From: Phoebastria nigripes
Taxonomy: Eukaryota; Chordata; Aves; Procellariiformes; Diomedeidae
Length of the DNA: 64,000 bases
Direction: 5' to 3'
NCBI GenBank assembly: GCA_035582835.1
Contig: JAYKAV010002976.1
Coordinates: 19,838-83,837, forward strand
The notes under the pieces were generated by a model that saw only the letters and a program-made list of their open reading frames with translations, searched no databases and was not told where the DNA came from. The position numbers were made by a program, and so were the translations under genes. Shown piece by piece: positions 51,237 to 62,870 of this stretch. The number at the start of each line of letters is the position of its first letter. The first letter of the stretch is position 1.

Positions 51237-54200
51237 TTATCATACTACTTACATGGTGAAACTCTTACTGTTACAGAACAGTAGAACCCTGAAGAGCTCT
51301 ATGCAGGTAAAACAGTTGCATACACCATCTTAAGTCAGTCTGCCAAACAGGAAAGCAGTGCTTTGGGAGGAAAACATCCTATCAGTCACATCCTTGTCAT
51401 AATCATGCCCTCCTTCCTGAAAACACCTACTTCTTCCGAGTCATGCCAGTTTCAAGCTGCCTGTCTGATGGATGCATTCAACTTGGAATAAAGTAGTCTG
51501 ATTTGTAAAAGCTGTTGTTGGATCCTAAAGGCTTCTCTCAAGATTTTAGGATTCTAGACTAAATGTCAAATGAGAAGCATGGCCTATTTTAGTTCACTTT
51601 CGCATTTTAAGTCAATACAAATGTCATACAAAATAGCACTATGGAGCAAGCAGCTCCTTTTTTATTCTTGCTTCTCACAACAACTTAGACTTTTCACCCA
51701 AAACACAACAGAAGACTTCACACCATTTCTCTTGAAATAATTTTTTAAAATTATGTTTGACTTCAGAAAGGATGAACTTGAACTTACACACTTCATGTCA
51801 TACCTCTGCATCGTGAAATAACATGGCTTTCATTTATAACCTTCCCCCTTTCTCAACTAACTCAAAAGTCTGATACTGCCAACATTTCCACAAAGCATTC
51901 AAAGGCAAAACATGGCCAGATCCACAGATGTTTCTGTCTCTCTATATATATCTGTACATGATCCATATATAAAAGCACTTACCTAGTGAACCTGCAAGGC
52001 CTACATCCTGTACACACATGCTAGGTGTATTAATAGTAATGTAAGTGGAAATGGCACATATAGGCAGTTTTACATTTAGAATTCTACAGTACCTGAAACT
52101 GAAATTGCACTTTGATCTTCTGAGAAATCATTTTTCCATTATTAGACCCTAATTCAGAAAGATAATGAATGATGAAGATATTTCTTCACATGTTAAAAAC
52201 TCATTTTCAATTAACTGGCTTTTCAAGTTACTAGACAAGATTGCATTCCTTAAAATGAGCAATCAAACTATTACTTGTATCTCCACCTGTCAGTATGACA
52301 CTGACATTTCTATAACCATAAAATGTTTACTGGCTATTTGTCTTACCTCAGCAGTAGCAAACCAAAACAAATATGAATACATATTTTCAAAATGACAGCA
52401 GCATCTTCTAAGTACTTTAAAGCTACATATTTGATTTTAAATATCATTACTGGATTTCTTGAGATTCCTATTTGCATCATTTTTCACAATTCATGTCTAT
52501 TGTGCAAGACTCTTCAGAAAGTGCTGGTATAAAAAACATACCACCTCTCCTTCTGTTATTTATAAAGGAAAGTTTAGCCATTGTAAATCCACTTGGAGAT
52601 CCAGGTTCTATAGATTCTAAAACGGTACTCTCAGACTCTCCCCCTTGTTGATCTTTTTGCATGTTTATTTTGCTTTGATTTTTAAGTGGAAAGAAAAAAT
52701 CAAATATGTAAGATCTAGTTTAACTAGTCTGCAATTTACTAACTTTGACCCCTTTGGGAGTCACAGGCAGTAACTTACTCAACACAGCCATGATGCTTTG
52801 GTGACTTCTTTCACCTGATGGAAGAAATCATGAAACTGTCTCCCTCTCTTCAAATCCACATGGACCTAGGTGCTCATTGTGTCAGGAGGAAAGGAAATGT
52901 TACGTTTCTTTGCTGCATTTTTCATTCTTATCCAACTTCTAAATACTTTTTATGCTGTCCTGATTGTGTTTTACCAGAGAAATGGACTTCTTGTGAAACA
53001 AATACTTACACTGGATAACTTGTTTCAGGGATAGCACTGCTGTTTCCTCCAAACTCTGCCATTTCCCAAAAAGCTAATTGTACCCTATGGCCAAAATATA
53101 GCTACTCCCTTGTCTTTCTTGAATAACTTGCATATCAGAAACAATATTTTGTTAAGTAATGGCTTACACGCCTGGACAACTCCCAGTACTCAGCTAATGC
53201 TAATTGCATTTGCAACTGACTAAGAGTGTGCCTCATGGCAGTTGTTTCAGATCAGTAGACCATCCTAACCTGACACTCCAAAGCAACTTGTTTGTGTGAC
53301 TGTGCTCTAATTACCGATCTTTTCTGTTCAGATGACCACATGACTTTATGATTTGTTAATCTATGGAGGATAGCCAGATCCCAGATACTACATCTTCTAC
53401 AGCATTTAAGACCAATTTACAGTATTTCAAAAGAAATATTCTGCCAATTCCTCCTGTGGCTACTAAAAGTGCAAAAGAGTCATCAGCTGGCCCCAGAAGA
53501 TACGTTCTTAATATGTATCTTCTTACGGAAGCTGCTAACATATGAATCTTCATAGAAGATGCGTGGTCTAAGGCTCTACCTGTTAAGAGGAGGATTGCTG
53601 AGAAGAACAACTTGCAGAACAACAGGCTAAATTAGTCTTAGAGAATTTCTACAAAATGAGAGATAAAGCCCTTTTTAATAAGCCAAGACTATCCCTATTC
53701 TCTGGATAAATAAACCGTACCTCTTCACTACACTCAGTAGTGAAAGTTCTCCCTGGATTTTATTCCTGTTTCTATCAGCTTCCTGTTCCACAGCTGATCT
53801 TTGTGAGTTTTCCTTAAAAACACCCCAATATGGCTATTGATGGAACACTGTATACCTCTCCTTGAAATAATGGTATATCATTTCAGGACAAAAGGGAGTG
53901 GTCCTTCCATTCTGTTGTTTTGTAGGGAAGGAGCACGCATAGACTTTTAGTGGTCTGATCAAAGCATACCTATTGATTAAATTAAAACAAAAACAAAAAT
54001 GTCAGGTCTAGGTTTTGGTACCGCAGGAAAGTAACTATCGGCTTATATGCATAGCCTCTTTATGTCTCAAAAATAGCTTTCTCCTTCATAAGCAGTGCCA
54101 TTGATTGATGCTATTCAGGCAAATGTCTAAGAACATTTTGTTCAGTAATTATTGTGGGCTTGAGCACACAGACTATAGAAGAAAAATCTATTTTAAACTC

Positions 54201-55327
54201 AAAACCCAGTGCGCCCTTCACTGCAGGCACGGCTGTGACTAACAGAGATGTCATGCTTATTATCTTTACCAGATGCAGAAGCTCAGAATGAACTATTGAG
54301 CTCATTAGAACACAAAAAGCAAGGGATAGCATCCCGCAGTCATAGCAACATATTACTGGGATGCAGGCAAACTAGCTAACTACAAATTGAAGTGGGAAAA
54401 AACGAGTGAGCATAAGACCTATAGTAATCATTCACAGCAAAACCAGAAGTCAAACAAACAGCCTGATTCTTGATGGTCTTTGAACTGTCAAGAAGGAATA
54501 TACCAAAACACTAGCACGTCTCAGTGACTAACAGATGAAAAAATGATTGTTATTAAAAATTAGACAAAAACACATGCAATAGGCAAGTACTGCAGACAGG
54601 GATCTGATTAAAATTCTTGCAGAGGAAAAACTTCATATAGCTACAAAACATATTTCTATAAAAACACTTCCATGTCAGTGATGCTACGTACCTCCTCCCC
54701 TCAAGAATGCGTGCTGCACTTCTGTGACTTGAGCAGAGTTCTAACTCTTCTGGCCAAAGAGGATTAAATAGAATTTTTCTACACTTTCCCTAGAGCCACA
54801 TAATTTCTTAGAGTGCAATCACTGGTAAGGAGAAAGAAAAATTTGCTCTTCATTTGCACAAAACTGTCCTCTTACCATTTTGCTGTCTCCACCTCAATAG
54901 ATCTTGTGTTCTGTTATTTAAATTGTAGATCAATGTTCAGTGGAATTACACAACATATACATTAGAATAACAGAATGAACTGGGCTCAGGATTTGGGCAC
55001 AGAGTTTTCTATCAGTTTTGCCTTACTTATAAATCCATTTTTGTTTGTTTCTGCTATTCATATTTCTCTTTTTGAGTCTTGCATTTCACTAAGGATTCTT
55101 TTGGGTTTACTGATATAATGCCCTACACTCAGAATCCTATGGCATTCTGAAGAAGAAACAGACCTATGTTTCGAATGAGGCTGCATTTCTGTCTCTACAT
55201 TTCTCTCAAAATCCTAAAGTGATAGGTAGGAGTTACAAGTGTTATAATCCACCAATCTCAAGCTTTTGGCTATACTTGAAAAACAAGCATTTGCTTTATG
55301 TAATATATTTTTTATGTATTCTAATAA
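51237..55327. other. AT-rich unassigned sequence
   Basis: No confirmed gene. Two short stretches give coding-looking translations without recognisable homology: minus 52477-52720 and plus 53363-53545. A TA-rich patch lies near 51942-51970. No further transposon was recognised. Confidence 0.5.
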
Positions 55328-55524
55328 AAAATAACTTCACTGAGAAGGTGGTCGGTCACTGGAACAGGCTCCCCAGGGAAGTGGTCACAGCACCAAGCCT
55401 GTCAGAGTTCAAGGAGCATCTCGACGACGCTCTTAGTCATATGGTTTAGTTTTAGGTAGTAGGGAGTTGGACTAGATGATCCTTATGGATCCCTTCCAAC
55501 TCAAGATATTCTATGATTCTATTG
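55328..55524 (+). mobile_element. CR1 LINE, 3' end fragment
   Basis: Encodes the ORF2 C-terminus ([10 protein letters not shown], then LSEFKEHLDDALSHMV and a stop at about 55447-55449), then a 3' UTR with 'ggagttggactagatgatcc' and 'cccttccaactc', ending in the ATTCTATG octamer series at about 55509-55524. The 3' UTR wording (GGTTTAGTTTTAGGTAGT) differs from that of the copies at 1-206 and 46.7 kb, so it belongs to another CR1 subfamily. It is 5'-truncated and dead. Confidence 0.92.
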
Positions 55525-58500
55525 TTTCCTGTTGGGGTCTCTTGATCACAAAGGGGGCATCTACCTTATCACTGAGATCAAGGGTTTCATTCAAAAGTAA
55601 CCTAGTGTCAAAACTCACTGGATACAACCTAGCACCTGCCTTGGAAGGTTTGGATAATCCTTGGAAAGGATCAGTGGAGAAAGCTGGAGTTCAAAAGGGC
55701 ATTTACTGTGGTCTCAAATCCATGCTTAATTGCAATGAGGAAAGGCCAAGCAAAGCAAGGTCATGAATAACCAACATCTTCCATCTTGACACAGCCAAAG
55801 ACATCATGAGAGGCTGTCAGGAGTATGAGTATGTTTCAGCAAACCAATGGATAAACCGGAAACTTTATTTCAGCATCTTTATCAGACTATGAGATCGTTA
55901 CCAGTTACGGCTGGAACTCAAAAACACCTTGAGAAACTGAACAAAAGTCTGCTTACATTTTATGGGCATTTTCTCTTCAGAAGGGTTCTAAGCAGACTGG
56001 AAATCCTATTGGCATTGTTGTTATTCTTGAACAAACATATTATCACAGTAGTTAAAGCCTTGAACCGTTTTAGTCAAACAGAAATATTGCAGCCTCTCAC
56101 TCTGCACATGCCATATTTTTCACCTCCTCTGTTAGACTGTTATAATTCATTGATACAAATGATGAATGAAAGCAACACCTCTGAATCTAATTAGAAAAAC
56201 AGAATACAGTCAATCCAATTTTTAAAAAATAAATATGACTGAGTGGATCACACTGGTATTCCATAAGACCCTACTTTGTCTCTGGACACATTTTCAGGGC
56301 CCATTCATTATCTTTAAAAACATCAGCTTCTTTCATCCATAAAGATGAAATAACTGTGCTTATCAAAGCACTAAATTTCACGTAAACTTCTTGTGAAACT
56401 TTAAGCTACTAAAGAAATAGAATCTTAGAATCTTCAGTAGGGAAAAGTCTTCAGGTTAAGAGGTCTGNCGACAGATATGAAGGGTCACCTTCAATGCACA
56501 TTCCAGTATCTGTTTTTGCAGTTGTCAAATAATAGAGGCCACATAAAGAAAAAATGTCATTAAAGAAAAACAGCTAAGTCTAAGTACAAAGAACATGTTT
56601 CTTTCATCTGAGATTTTAAACCTTGGAGTTAGCTTCCTGAACACACTAAGATTAAAGAAAGAAAATTTTACAGGTAGATATTCAGAATCTCCAAAAGAAG
56701 AGGGTAAAGACTAAAATCAATTCTTCATGGAATAATTTTATTTTAAAGTATCCTACAATAATATAGAGATCAGCAATGTACTGAGTATGTCTCATTTTTC
56801 ATGAAAGTGTCTTAACAATAAAGCAGGGAAGCTCTTTATGAATTTTCACCCTTTGAAAAGACTTGAAAGACCAGCCTGCAAATTGTTGACATGAAGATGC
56901 CAGGTGAAAAGAAAAAATATACAATCCATTTTATTGCACATTGGATATACTTTCATTGGGCTAGGCTATGCACTCTCATGAGTCATAATTCTAAGATGCC
57001 AGGATAAATAATTAGACATTTTAAAGTCTTATTTAAGGGATATTACTAACTGCTGACCACTATGTCACTTAAAGAATAGGGCATAATTTTAAAATTGCTA
57101 AGTGAAAGTTATATTAGATATTCATTAAATTATGATCATTTACATTTTGACAGTCCATAATAGTTTTAAGATTGCTATGAAGAACTTTTGCATGCCTTTT
57201 TACGCTGTGATGGCTAAATCCCTATGGAATTATTAGGACTTGACAGCTCTACATGAAGTTGAAATAATGGGGTTTGGCATCTGAAGGCTCCTTAATCCTG
57301 TTCCATCAATACTGCTGCAATAATTGAAAATGTCAGGCTAAAATGACTGTGAGCCTTAGACATCTGTCACTTATAATTATACAAAAAAATTCATATGATT
57401 ATTACACTGTATGTTCCATCACAGAACCACAATACTGAAAGCATAAAAGCATAATTAGTTCAGCATGTTCAATTTGTTTCAATATAAAGCAAAAAAAAAA
57501 AAANCAAAAACTCACCCACTCAGGGCTTTCAAGGAAGCCCTACTCAACTATCAGAAGAAAATTACGCTCTTCTGCAGGACAGGACAAACTATGGTTTCTA
57601 ATTCATCAGTGTCTTTGAAGAATGGCATTGATACTGTCACTGAAAACAACAGTTGCATCAGATATATGTTAAGTAACAGAAACAAACAATATCTGCTCAA
57701 ATATACAGGTGCAGTCTCACATGCAGCCTCTTCAGAGCAGTGTGGTGTGTGTGTGTATATATATATGTGTAGTTGCTACGCATAACTGTAGGTAATTGTT
57801 AATGTTTGCAATTTTAATCAAGAATTTTTTTCTCATGCCCTTCCTTGAGATAATCTAGCATTACTAAATATTCTCTAGTAATTTCTAAAAATTCAAATAC
57901 ATTATAAATGATTGCTTGTCATTGGTATCATTGGATACTTGTAATTACTACTGTTACTGCAAAGGTAATGGCTTGTGAAAATTGTTGGCAGAATGCGAGG
58001 TCAGTATTATACAATGTTAAACAGTTAAAACTATTTCTGTTATTTATGGGTTCTGAGAGTGAGCATTCGATAATTTAATACACAGTAGGTAATCAGTGTT
58101 TGATTTTTGCTCTCTTCCACTCTCTAAAACTTAAGGTGAGTTGAGTTCCAGTAGTATCAACACTGAAAATAATCATAATAATAAAAAACACAACCACTTT
58201 ACAGTCTGTGAACTGTAGGAGTAATAAACCTCCTCTCTGAGAAAGCATGTTCTTTTAAAGATAACTCTTCTAAATTTCCTTGGTTCCCATGTTTTGGGCT
58301 TAGACCTTGTTATATTACATCCCAGGAATTTGATGTAAATATAATAAAAGACAAATGTATACTTTTGTAACAGTAGCTAATTTGTTATCTAATGAATTTT
58401 ACTGATTAAACAAGAACAAGCAAACCATAAATTTGATAATTGGTATAAATGATAATTCTCAGTTGCTTTGTCTAGTCCACTGTGCTCTGCTTTTATTCAA

Positions 58501-58609
58501 ATGACCCTCAGATACCTAGATACAAGACCACATCTTGGCTAGATACTAAAATAAGCAACAGACCAATGATCCCAGCAGCTAGGACCCAATGAAATGGCTG
58601 AATGAATGC
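55525..58609. other. AT-rich unassigned sequence
   Basis: No gene was recognised. An open frame of 115 codons on plus (55847-56194) has no known relative, and its length is within chance expectation. A TG/TA microsatellite lies at 57741-57770. Ambiguous bases lie at 56468 and 57504, the latter at the end of an A run. Confidence 0.5.
57741..57770. repeat. (TG)n(TA)n microsatellite
   Basis: TG units followed by TA units, then TGTG. Simple repeat. Confidence 0.85.
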
Positions 58610-58792
58610 ACAGAATCACAGAATGATTAAGGTTGGAAGGGACATCTGGAGGTCACCTGATCCACCCTTCCTGTTCAAGCAGGGCCACCCAGAGCCAGTT
58701 GCCCAGGACCATGTCTAGATGGCTATTGAGTATCTCCAAGGATGGAGACTCCACAACCTNTCTGGGCAACCTGTTCGTGTTCGGACACATGC
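58610..58792 (-). mobile_element. CR1 LINE, 3' end fragment
   Basis: On the plus strand this begins CAGAATCACAGAATGATTAA and continues with 'ggttggaagggacatctgg', the reverse complement of a CR1 3' end, followed by the reverse of the late ORF2 region up to 'ctgggcaacctgttc' at about 58778. Similarity stops near 58792, which marks the 5' truncation. The subfamily differs from that of the 46.7 kb copy in its 3' UTR. One ambiguous base is at 58760. Confidence 0.9.
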
Positions 58793-61700
58793 ATCCAAAG
58801 ATCCTGGAAACACATCTGTTGGTGGCAACATTCCAGTTAAACTTTCACTAAAAAAATTAATCTAATCAAGGAAGAAGCTTTTAGAAAAGGGCAGTTCAGT
58901 GGTCAGAGCAATTCTCAGGTTCAAATGCCATACCTCCAGCCTACAAAATTCTAACATGGAGCATCATTCCAAAAATGCACTCAGGATTTCTTTTCTTATA
59001 TATGAACATATGCAACANTAAGTCAAATATTTGGGGATGATAAAAAAAAATTTTGAGAGTTTTTTTTTTTTTTTAACAGTATTCCAGCAAAAGGAGTAAA
59101 TTTGGAAAAATTGCTTAATTTGTATAAAGTTTCTATTTTTAGATTTTTTAAAACTACATTAAATCCTCGGTTCAAAACATAGGTAACCAGAAACATGAAG
59201 GATACCACCCATCCCTCCCACAGAATCAAGCCTCTTTGTTTCCTACAGGAGAAAAAGACAGATTTTATATATGAATTATTAATGACCCTCTTTAAATTAT
59301 ACCTAACTATAAATCTTCATTCTGGTCATTTAGGCTATGTCTAAATTGCAGGAATTAGGGGCATTTAAAGTCATGGCAAGACCTGGATACTTACAAGAGC
59401 CTCCTCCCTCACATACCTTGGTTTCCATGGGAAGGAAATCTTGGTTTACAGGCTGGAAGACGTGATACATACTTGGCGAGTTCCACAGTTTGGATAACTG
59501 AAGTACCAGGATTGCAGAACACACCTCTGAGAACATCTGATCCAGANGTATGCTTACTTCAAAGTGATAGCAACTCAAAACTCACTTTCTTAAGTAAAAA
59601 GGGAAAATATTGGGTGCTTATTTCTCTCAAATAAATTACCTTTGTACTGGAAATCAAGGGACAGTTTTATATAATGTGAAATAATACCACATATATCTCT
59701 GTAGAACTACGTTTGAGAATCCTTGGGCACCTGAGCTCCCAAGCAGTACTGAAGCAGTGCTTTGATTCTCCTTTAACTAATTTTACAGAACTGTAACCAC
59801 CATTGCCACTGGAGTCAAACCAAAAGAAACCCAGATAAGATGCATGAAACAACCAGACCCAAAGCTTCTAGAGTAACAAGTCATGCTAGTGCTGCCTATC
59901 AAAATGATTGTTGCAAATGCATCTGGTCCATCATCCATCGTGCCACGTATTCAGACTTTCTAATAAAATCTTGCAATTTTCATCTGGGATTTAGTCCAAG
60001 TCCTTCTGTTCTAGGTGAAATGATCTTGCAGAACCTTACAGCTGCTGTTAGGAAGAACACACTATTCTTTGATTCTGATCTGACTCACAACTGAGGGCCC
60101 TTCATACAAACTTTGCTAAGTGATTAACTGGCAACATTTTTTCCAGCTCAAAAAGTACATATTTAATAATGTGATCCCGGAAAAGGCCGACTTTTTCAGA
60201 ATCTCTGACAGCAGAGTCTCCAGGGAAGTCCTGATGCAAGACGTATTCCTCTTCTTCCAGTCAGCTGAGGCCACAGCCTCTAGATTCCCCAGTTTGGTGG
60301 AGTTAATTTATCAAGAAATGCATGACTGAAAGATATCGTGCTATAGACAGGCAGTGGGTGAAGGAGAGCAAGGACTTCTCTATCTGACCTAACCTTGACA
60401 GTATTTTTGCCAGTACTTTCTAAAATTTTCAGAATGGGAAGAAGAGATACAGACATTGAGGAGGAGAAATGTTGATCATACAGGACAGCTTTTCCCATTT
60501 AAGAAATGTGCTATAATCTTCTGATAAATTTTAAATTTAGTGATTATAGAACTTAATGAAAAAATAAATAAATATATTAAGCAGTAGCATTTCTCAGCTT
60601 TAGAACAGCCTGAGGAAAATTTTTGGCATCAATATGGCTTTTTGTCATTTGTCTTTTGGGGTCATTCCACAAACAGCTGGTTAGTGTAAGAGCTTAATGA
60701 ATTTTAGATTCATTTATAGAAATCATTGCAAATAACTGACTGAATGTGATGTTTTTCTTCTCACGCCATATTACTTACTGTTTCCTAGTCTGCCTAGAAA
60801 ACAAACAGTTCATGTATTTATGAAGTGTCATAATTTTTAGGTTTGGATTATGTATCCAAGATATATATCCATAGTTAAGTGTTAACCATTATATGTTACT
60901 CACTATCACTACTTAGATGTTGCTATGATTCTGAAAAAGCCATTTAATACCCACTAACATGCAAAGAATGTGCAACCTGTGGGACAGAACCAACTTGTCA
61001 TGACTTGGTAGTATATCTACTCCAAAAACTTTCTTATATAAATGTCAGTGTTTGAGCCCTGTTTCAAAGGCAAACCACTGGAGCACAAAAAACACTGACT
61101 CAGGTATCTTTGCATAAAACTGCATTGTATCATTTACCTACACTCAAAATAATTGCAGAGTCATGTACTGTTTCAGCAAAGACAACCTGAAGAAAAGAAT
61201 AAGCGACTATCTTTTAATCACTGATCTTCCATTCTCTCAAAACTCCTCAGAGATACTGTATTCATGTCTTTATTTTAAACTCAGAATTGGGATTGTGTTG
61301 CTTAAAATTGATCTGTCTTTTCTAAAACTGGGTAGTCTTGTACACTGTCTCTGGAAGTTCATTTGCACTAACACACAAACTCTGTGTTAACTCTTTTAAT
61401 GTCACCAAACTGATTAACATTACCAATAGAACACAAAAACATCTGTGTTTTCAGGCCGCATAGATGTTGTTTTATGCTGAAGGGAGAAAAATCCATCTTT
61501 TTATAATATCTGTGTTGGCTTCTACTTCTCTGTGATGGTGACAATACTGAACTTCCACCTTCTTCACTCTCAGGAGTGAACTTCGCTGTTTTATGACTTC
61601 AAACCGCTTCTTTTTAACTTTATAATCTCTTTCTTTTCCTTTCTCACCAGACTTCAAGTCTTTCTTTTCCTCTTTTCCACATTCCTCCAGACCATCCCTT

Positions 61701-62300
61701 CCTTATTACATCCCTTCCCCATTGCAGTTTTCCAAATTCTACCTTCTCCCTCATCTTCTGTCCCTGAGGCTTTTCTGAGCTTTGGTGCAAACGAAATATT
61801 CACTTCAACCCATGAGTTCAAGCTTATGAAAAACACATCATCAGAGTAACAGTGATGTAATTAATACTACTATAATACTTCTTCAAAACATCACCAATGG
61901 CCTTCTCATAATGTATTACATTAATACTTCATCAGAAAGTTGTTTTCCAAGACAGAAATGGAACCAGAGAAGATACATATCTAGAGAAGAATACACATCA
62001 AAGACAGTACCAAGAAAATCTTTTATAAGAAAGGAAATAAACTCACACATTTTTCACTGTTGATTCTTCCAAAGAAACTTTAAACTTGGTTTTTTGCTTG
62101 TTTAAATGGTTCATCACTTCTATTCTGTTCCAATGCAAATCTTTATCTTAACCTGCTTGTTATAACAAGCTATAACTACAGAACATTTTCAAATTAATTA
62201 AAGCTATATTGTCTTGAGGCTTAAAAAGCCAGTGCAGATGTGATGTGTATATGAAAGGGAACAACAAGAGGGAGGAAGGAGGTTATGTTACTATAGGTTA
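58793..62300. other. AT-rich unassigned sequence
   Basis: No gene was recognised. Open frames at 59840-60094 and 60120-60329 (plus) and at 61472-61836 (minus, two frames) have no known relatives. The latter lie over a pyrimidine-rich plus strand that makes Lys/Glu/Arg-rich translations automatically. A T tract lies at about 59061-59074. Ambiguous bases lie at 59018 and 59547. Confidence 0.5.
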
Positions 62301-62305
62301 CTTAG
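62301..62305. repeat. Target-site duplication, left (CTTAG)
   Basis: CTTAG directly precedes the TG of LTR copy 2 and is repeated exactly at 62866-62870. Confidence 0.85.
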
Positions 62306-62434
62306 TGTTGTGGTTTAAGCCGGCAGGCAGCCAAACACCACACAGCAGCTCACTCACTCTGCCCCCCCACAGTGGGATGGGGGAGAGAATCGGGAAAAAA
62401 AAAAAGTAAAATTCGTGGATTGAGATAAAGGCAG

Positions 62435-62440
62435 TTTAAT
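62435..62440 (-). terminator. ATTAAA polyadenylation signal of LTR copy 2
   Basis: ATTAAA on the minus strand, about 165 bases downstream of the TATA box and conserved with copy 1. It would set the R-U5 boundary about 20 bases further on. Confidence 0.65.
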
Positions 62441-62460
62441 AGAACAGAAAAGGAAGGAGA

Positions 62461-62490
<30 letters not shown>
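62461..62490. repeat. (AAT)10 microsatellite inside LTR copy 2
   Basis: Ten AAT units within the presumed R region. Copy 1 has only about four at the same place (about 4759-4770), so the tract expanded in this copy or its source. Confidence 0.9.
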
Positions 62491-62492
<2 letters not shown>

Positions 62493-62601
62493 TAGAATAT
62501 ACAAAATAAGTGATGCACAATGCAATTGCTCACCACCTGCCGACCAATGCCCAGCCAATCCCCGAGCAGCGATCACTGCTCCCCAGCCAACTCCCCCCCA
62601 G

Positions 62602-62624
62602 TTTATATACTGAACATGACGTCA
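62602..62624 (-). promoter_or_regulatory. LTR copy 2 core promoter: CRE palindrome and TATA box
   Basis: On the minus strand TGACGTCA (62617-62624) lies 7 bases upstream of TATATAAA (62602-62609). TGACGTCA is the consensus site for CREB/ATF-type factors in vertebrates. Transcription would start near 62575 on minus and run toward lower coordinates. The element is intact here and mutated in copy 1. Present activity cannot be read from sequence. Confidence 0.7.
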
Positions 62625-62865
62625 TATGGTATGGAATACCCCTTTGGCCAGTTTGGGTCAGCTGTCCTGGCTATGCTCCCTCCCAGCTTCTTGTGCACCT
62701 GGCAGAGCATGGGAAGCTGAAAAGTCCTTGACCAGTGTAAACGCTACTTAGCAACAACTAAAACATCAGTGTGTTATCAACATTATTCTCATACTAAATC
62801 CAAAACACAGCACTATACCAGCTACTAGGAAGAAAATTAACTCTATCCCAGCCGAAACCAGGACA

Positions 62866-62870
62866 CTTAG
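62866..62870. repeat. Target-site duplication, right (CTTAG)
   Basis: Exact repeat of 62301-62305, directly following the CA end of LTR copy 2. Confidence 0.85.

Larger units (their letters stand above)
62306..62865 (-). mobile_element. Solo LTR of an avian endogenous retrovirus (copy 2)
   Basis: About 560 bp bounded by TG...CA and flanked by a perfect 5-bp duplication (CTTAG at 62301-62305 and 62866-62870). It is the same family and orientation as copy 1 at 4613-5155. On the minus strand the U3 begins TGTCCTGGTTTCGGCTGG. It then has a perfect CRE palindrome (62617-62624), a TATA element (62602-62609) and an ATTAAA signal (62435-62440). An AAT microsatellite sits between the TATA box and the ATTAAA. 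No retroviral coding sequence adjoins it. The perfect duplication suggests a younger insertion than copy 1. A 5-bp duplication would suit an ERVL-like class, which is inference. Confidence 0.93.

Noticed and set aside
55219..55449. 76-codon plus-strand frame containing [10 protein letters not shown]
   Set aside because: Its C-terminal half is the CR1 ORF2 tail; the N-terminal half is unrelated flank. It is a chance fusion, not a gene.
55847..56194. 115-codon plus-strand frame as a gene
   Set aside because: Several frames of this length are expected in AT-rich DNA of this size. No start context, splice signals or known relative.
61472..61836. Two basic/acidic minus-strand frames in tandem
   Set aside because: The plus strand here is pyrimidine-rich, so any minus translation is Lys/Arg/Glu-rich. 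There is no homology and no shared frame.
62354..62536. Minus-strand frame with a tyrosine run
   Set aside because: The tyrosines come from the ATT repeat in the LTR R region. It is noncoding.
4613..62865. Two LTRs in the same orientation, as if flanking one provirus
   Set aside because: They are about 57 kb apart, each has its own 5-bp duplication (CCCAC/CCTAC and CTTAG/CTTAG), their U3 regions differ, and no retroviral genes were recognised between them.
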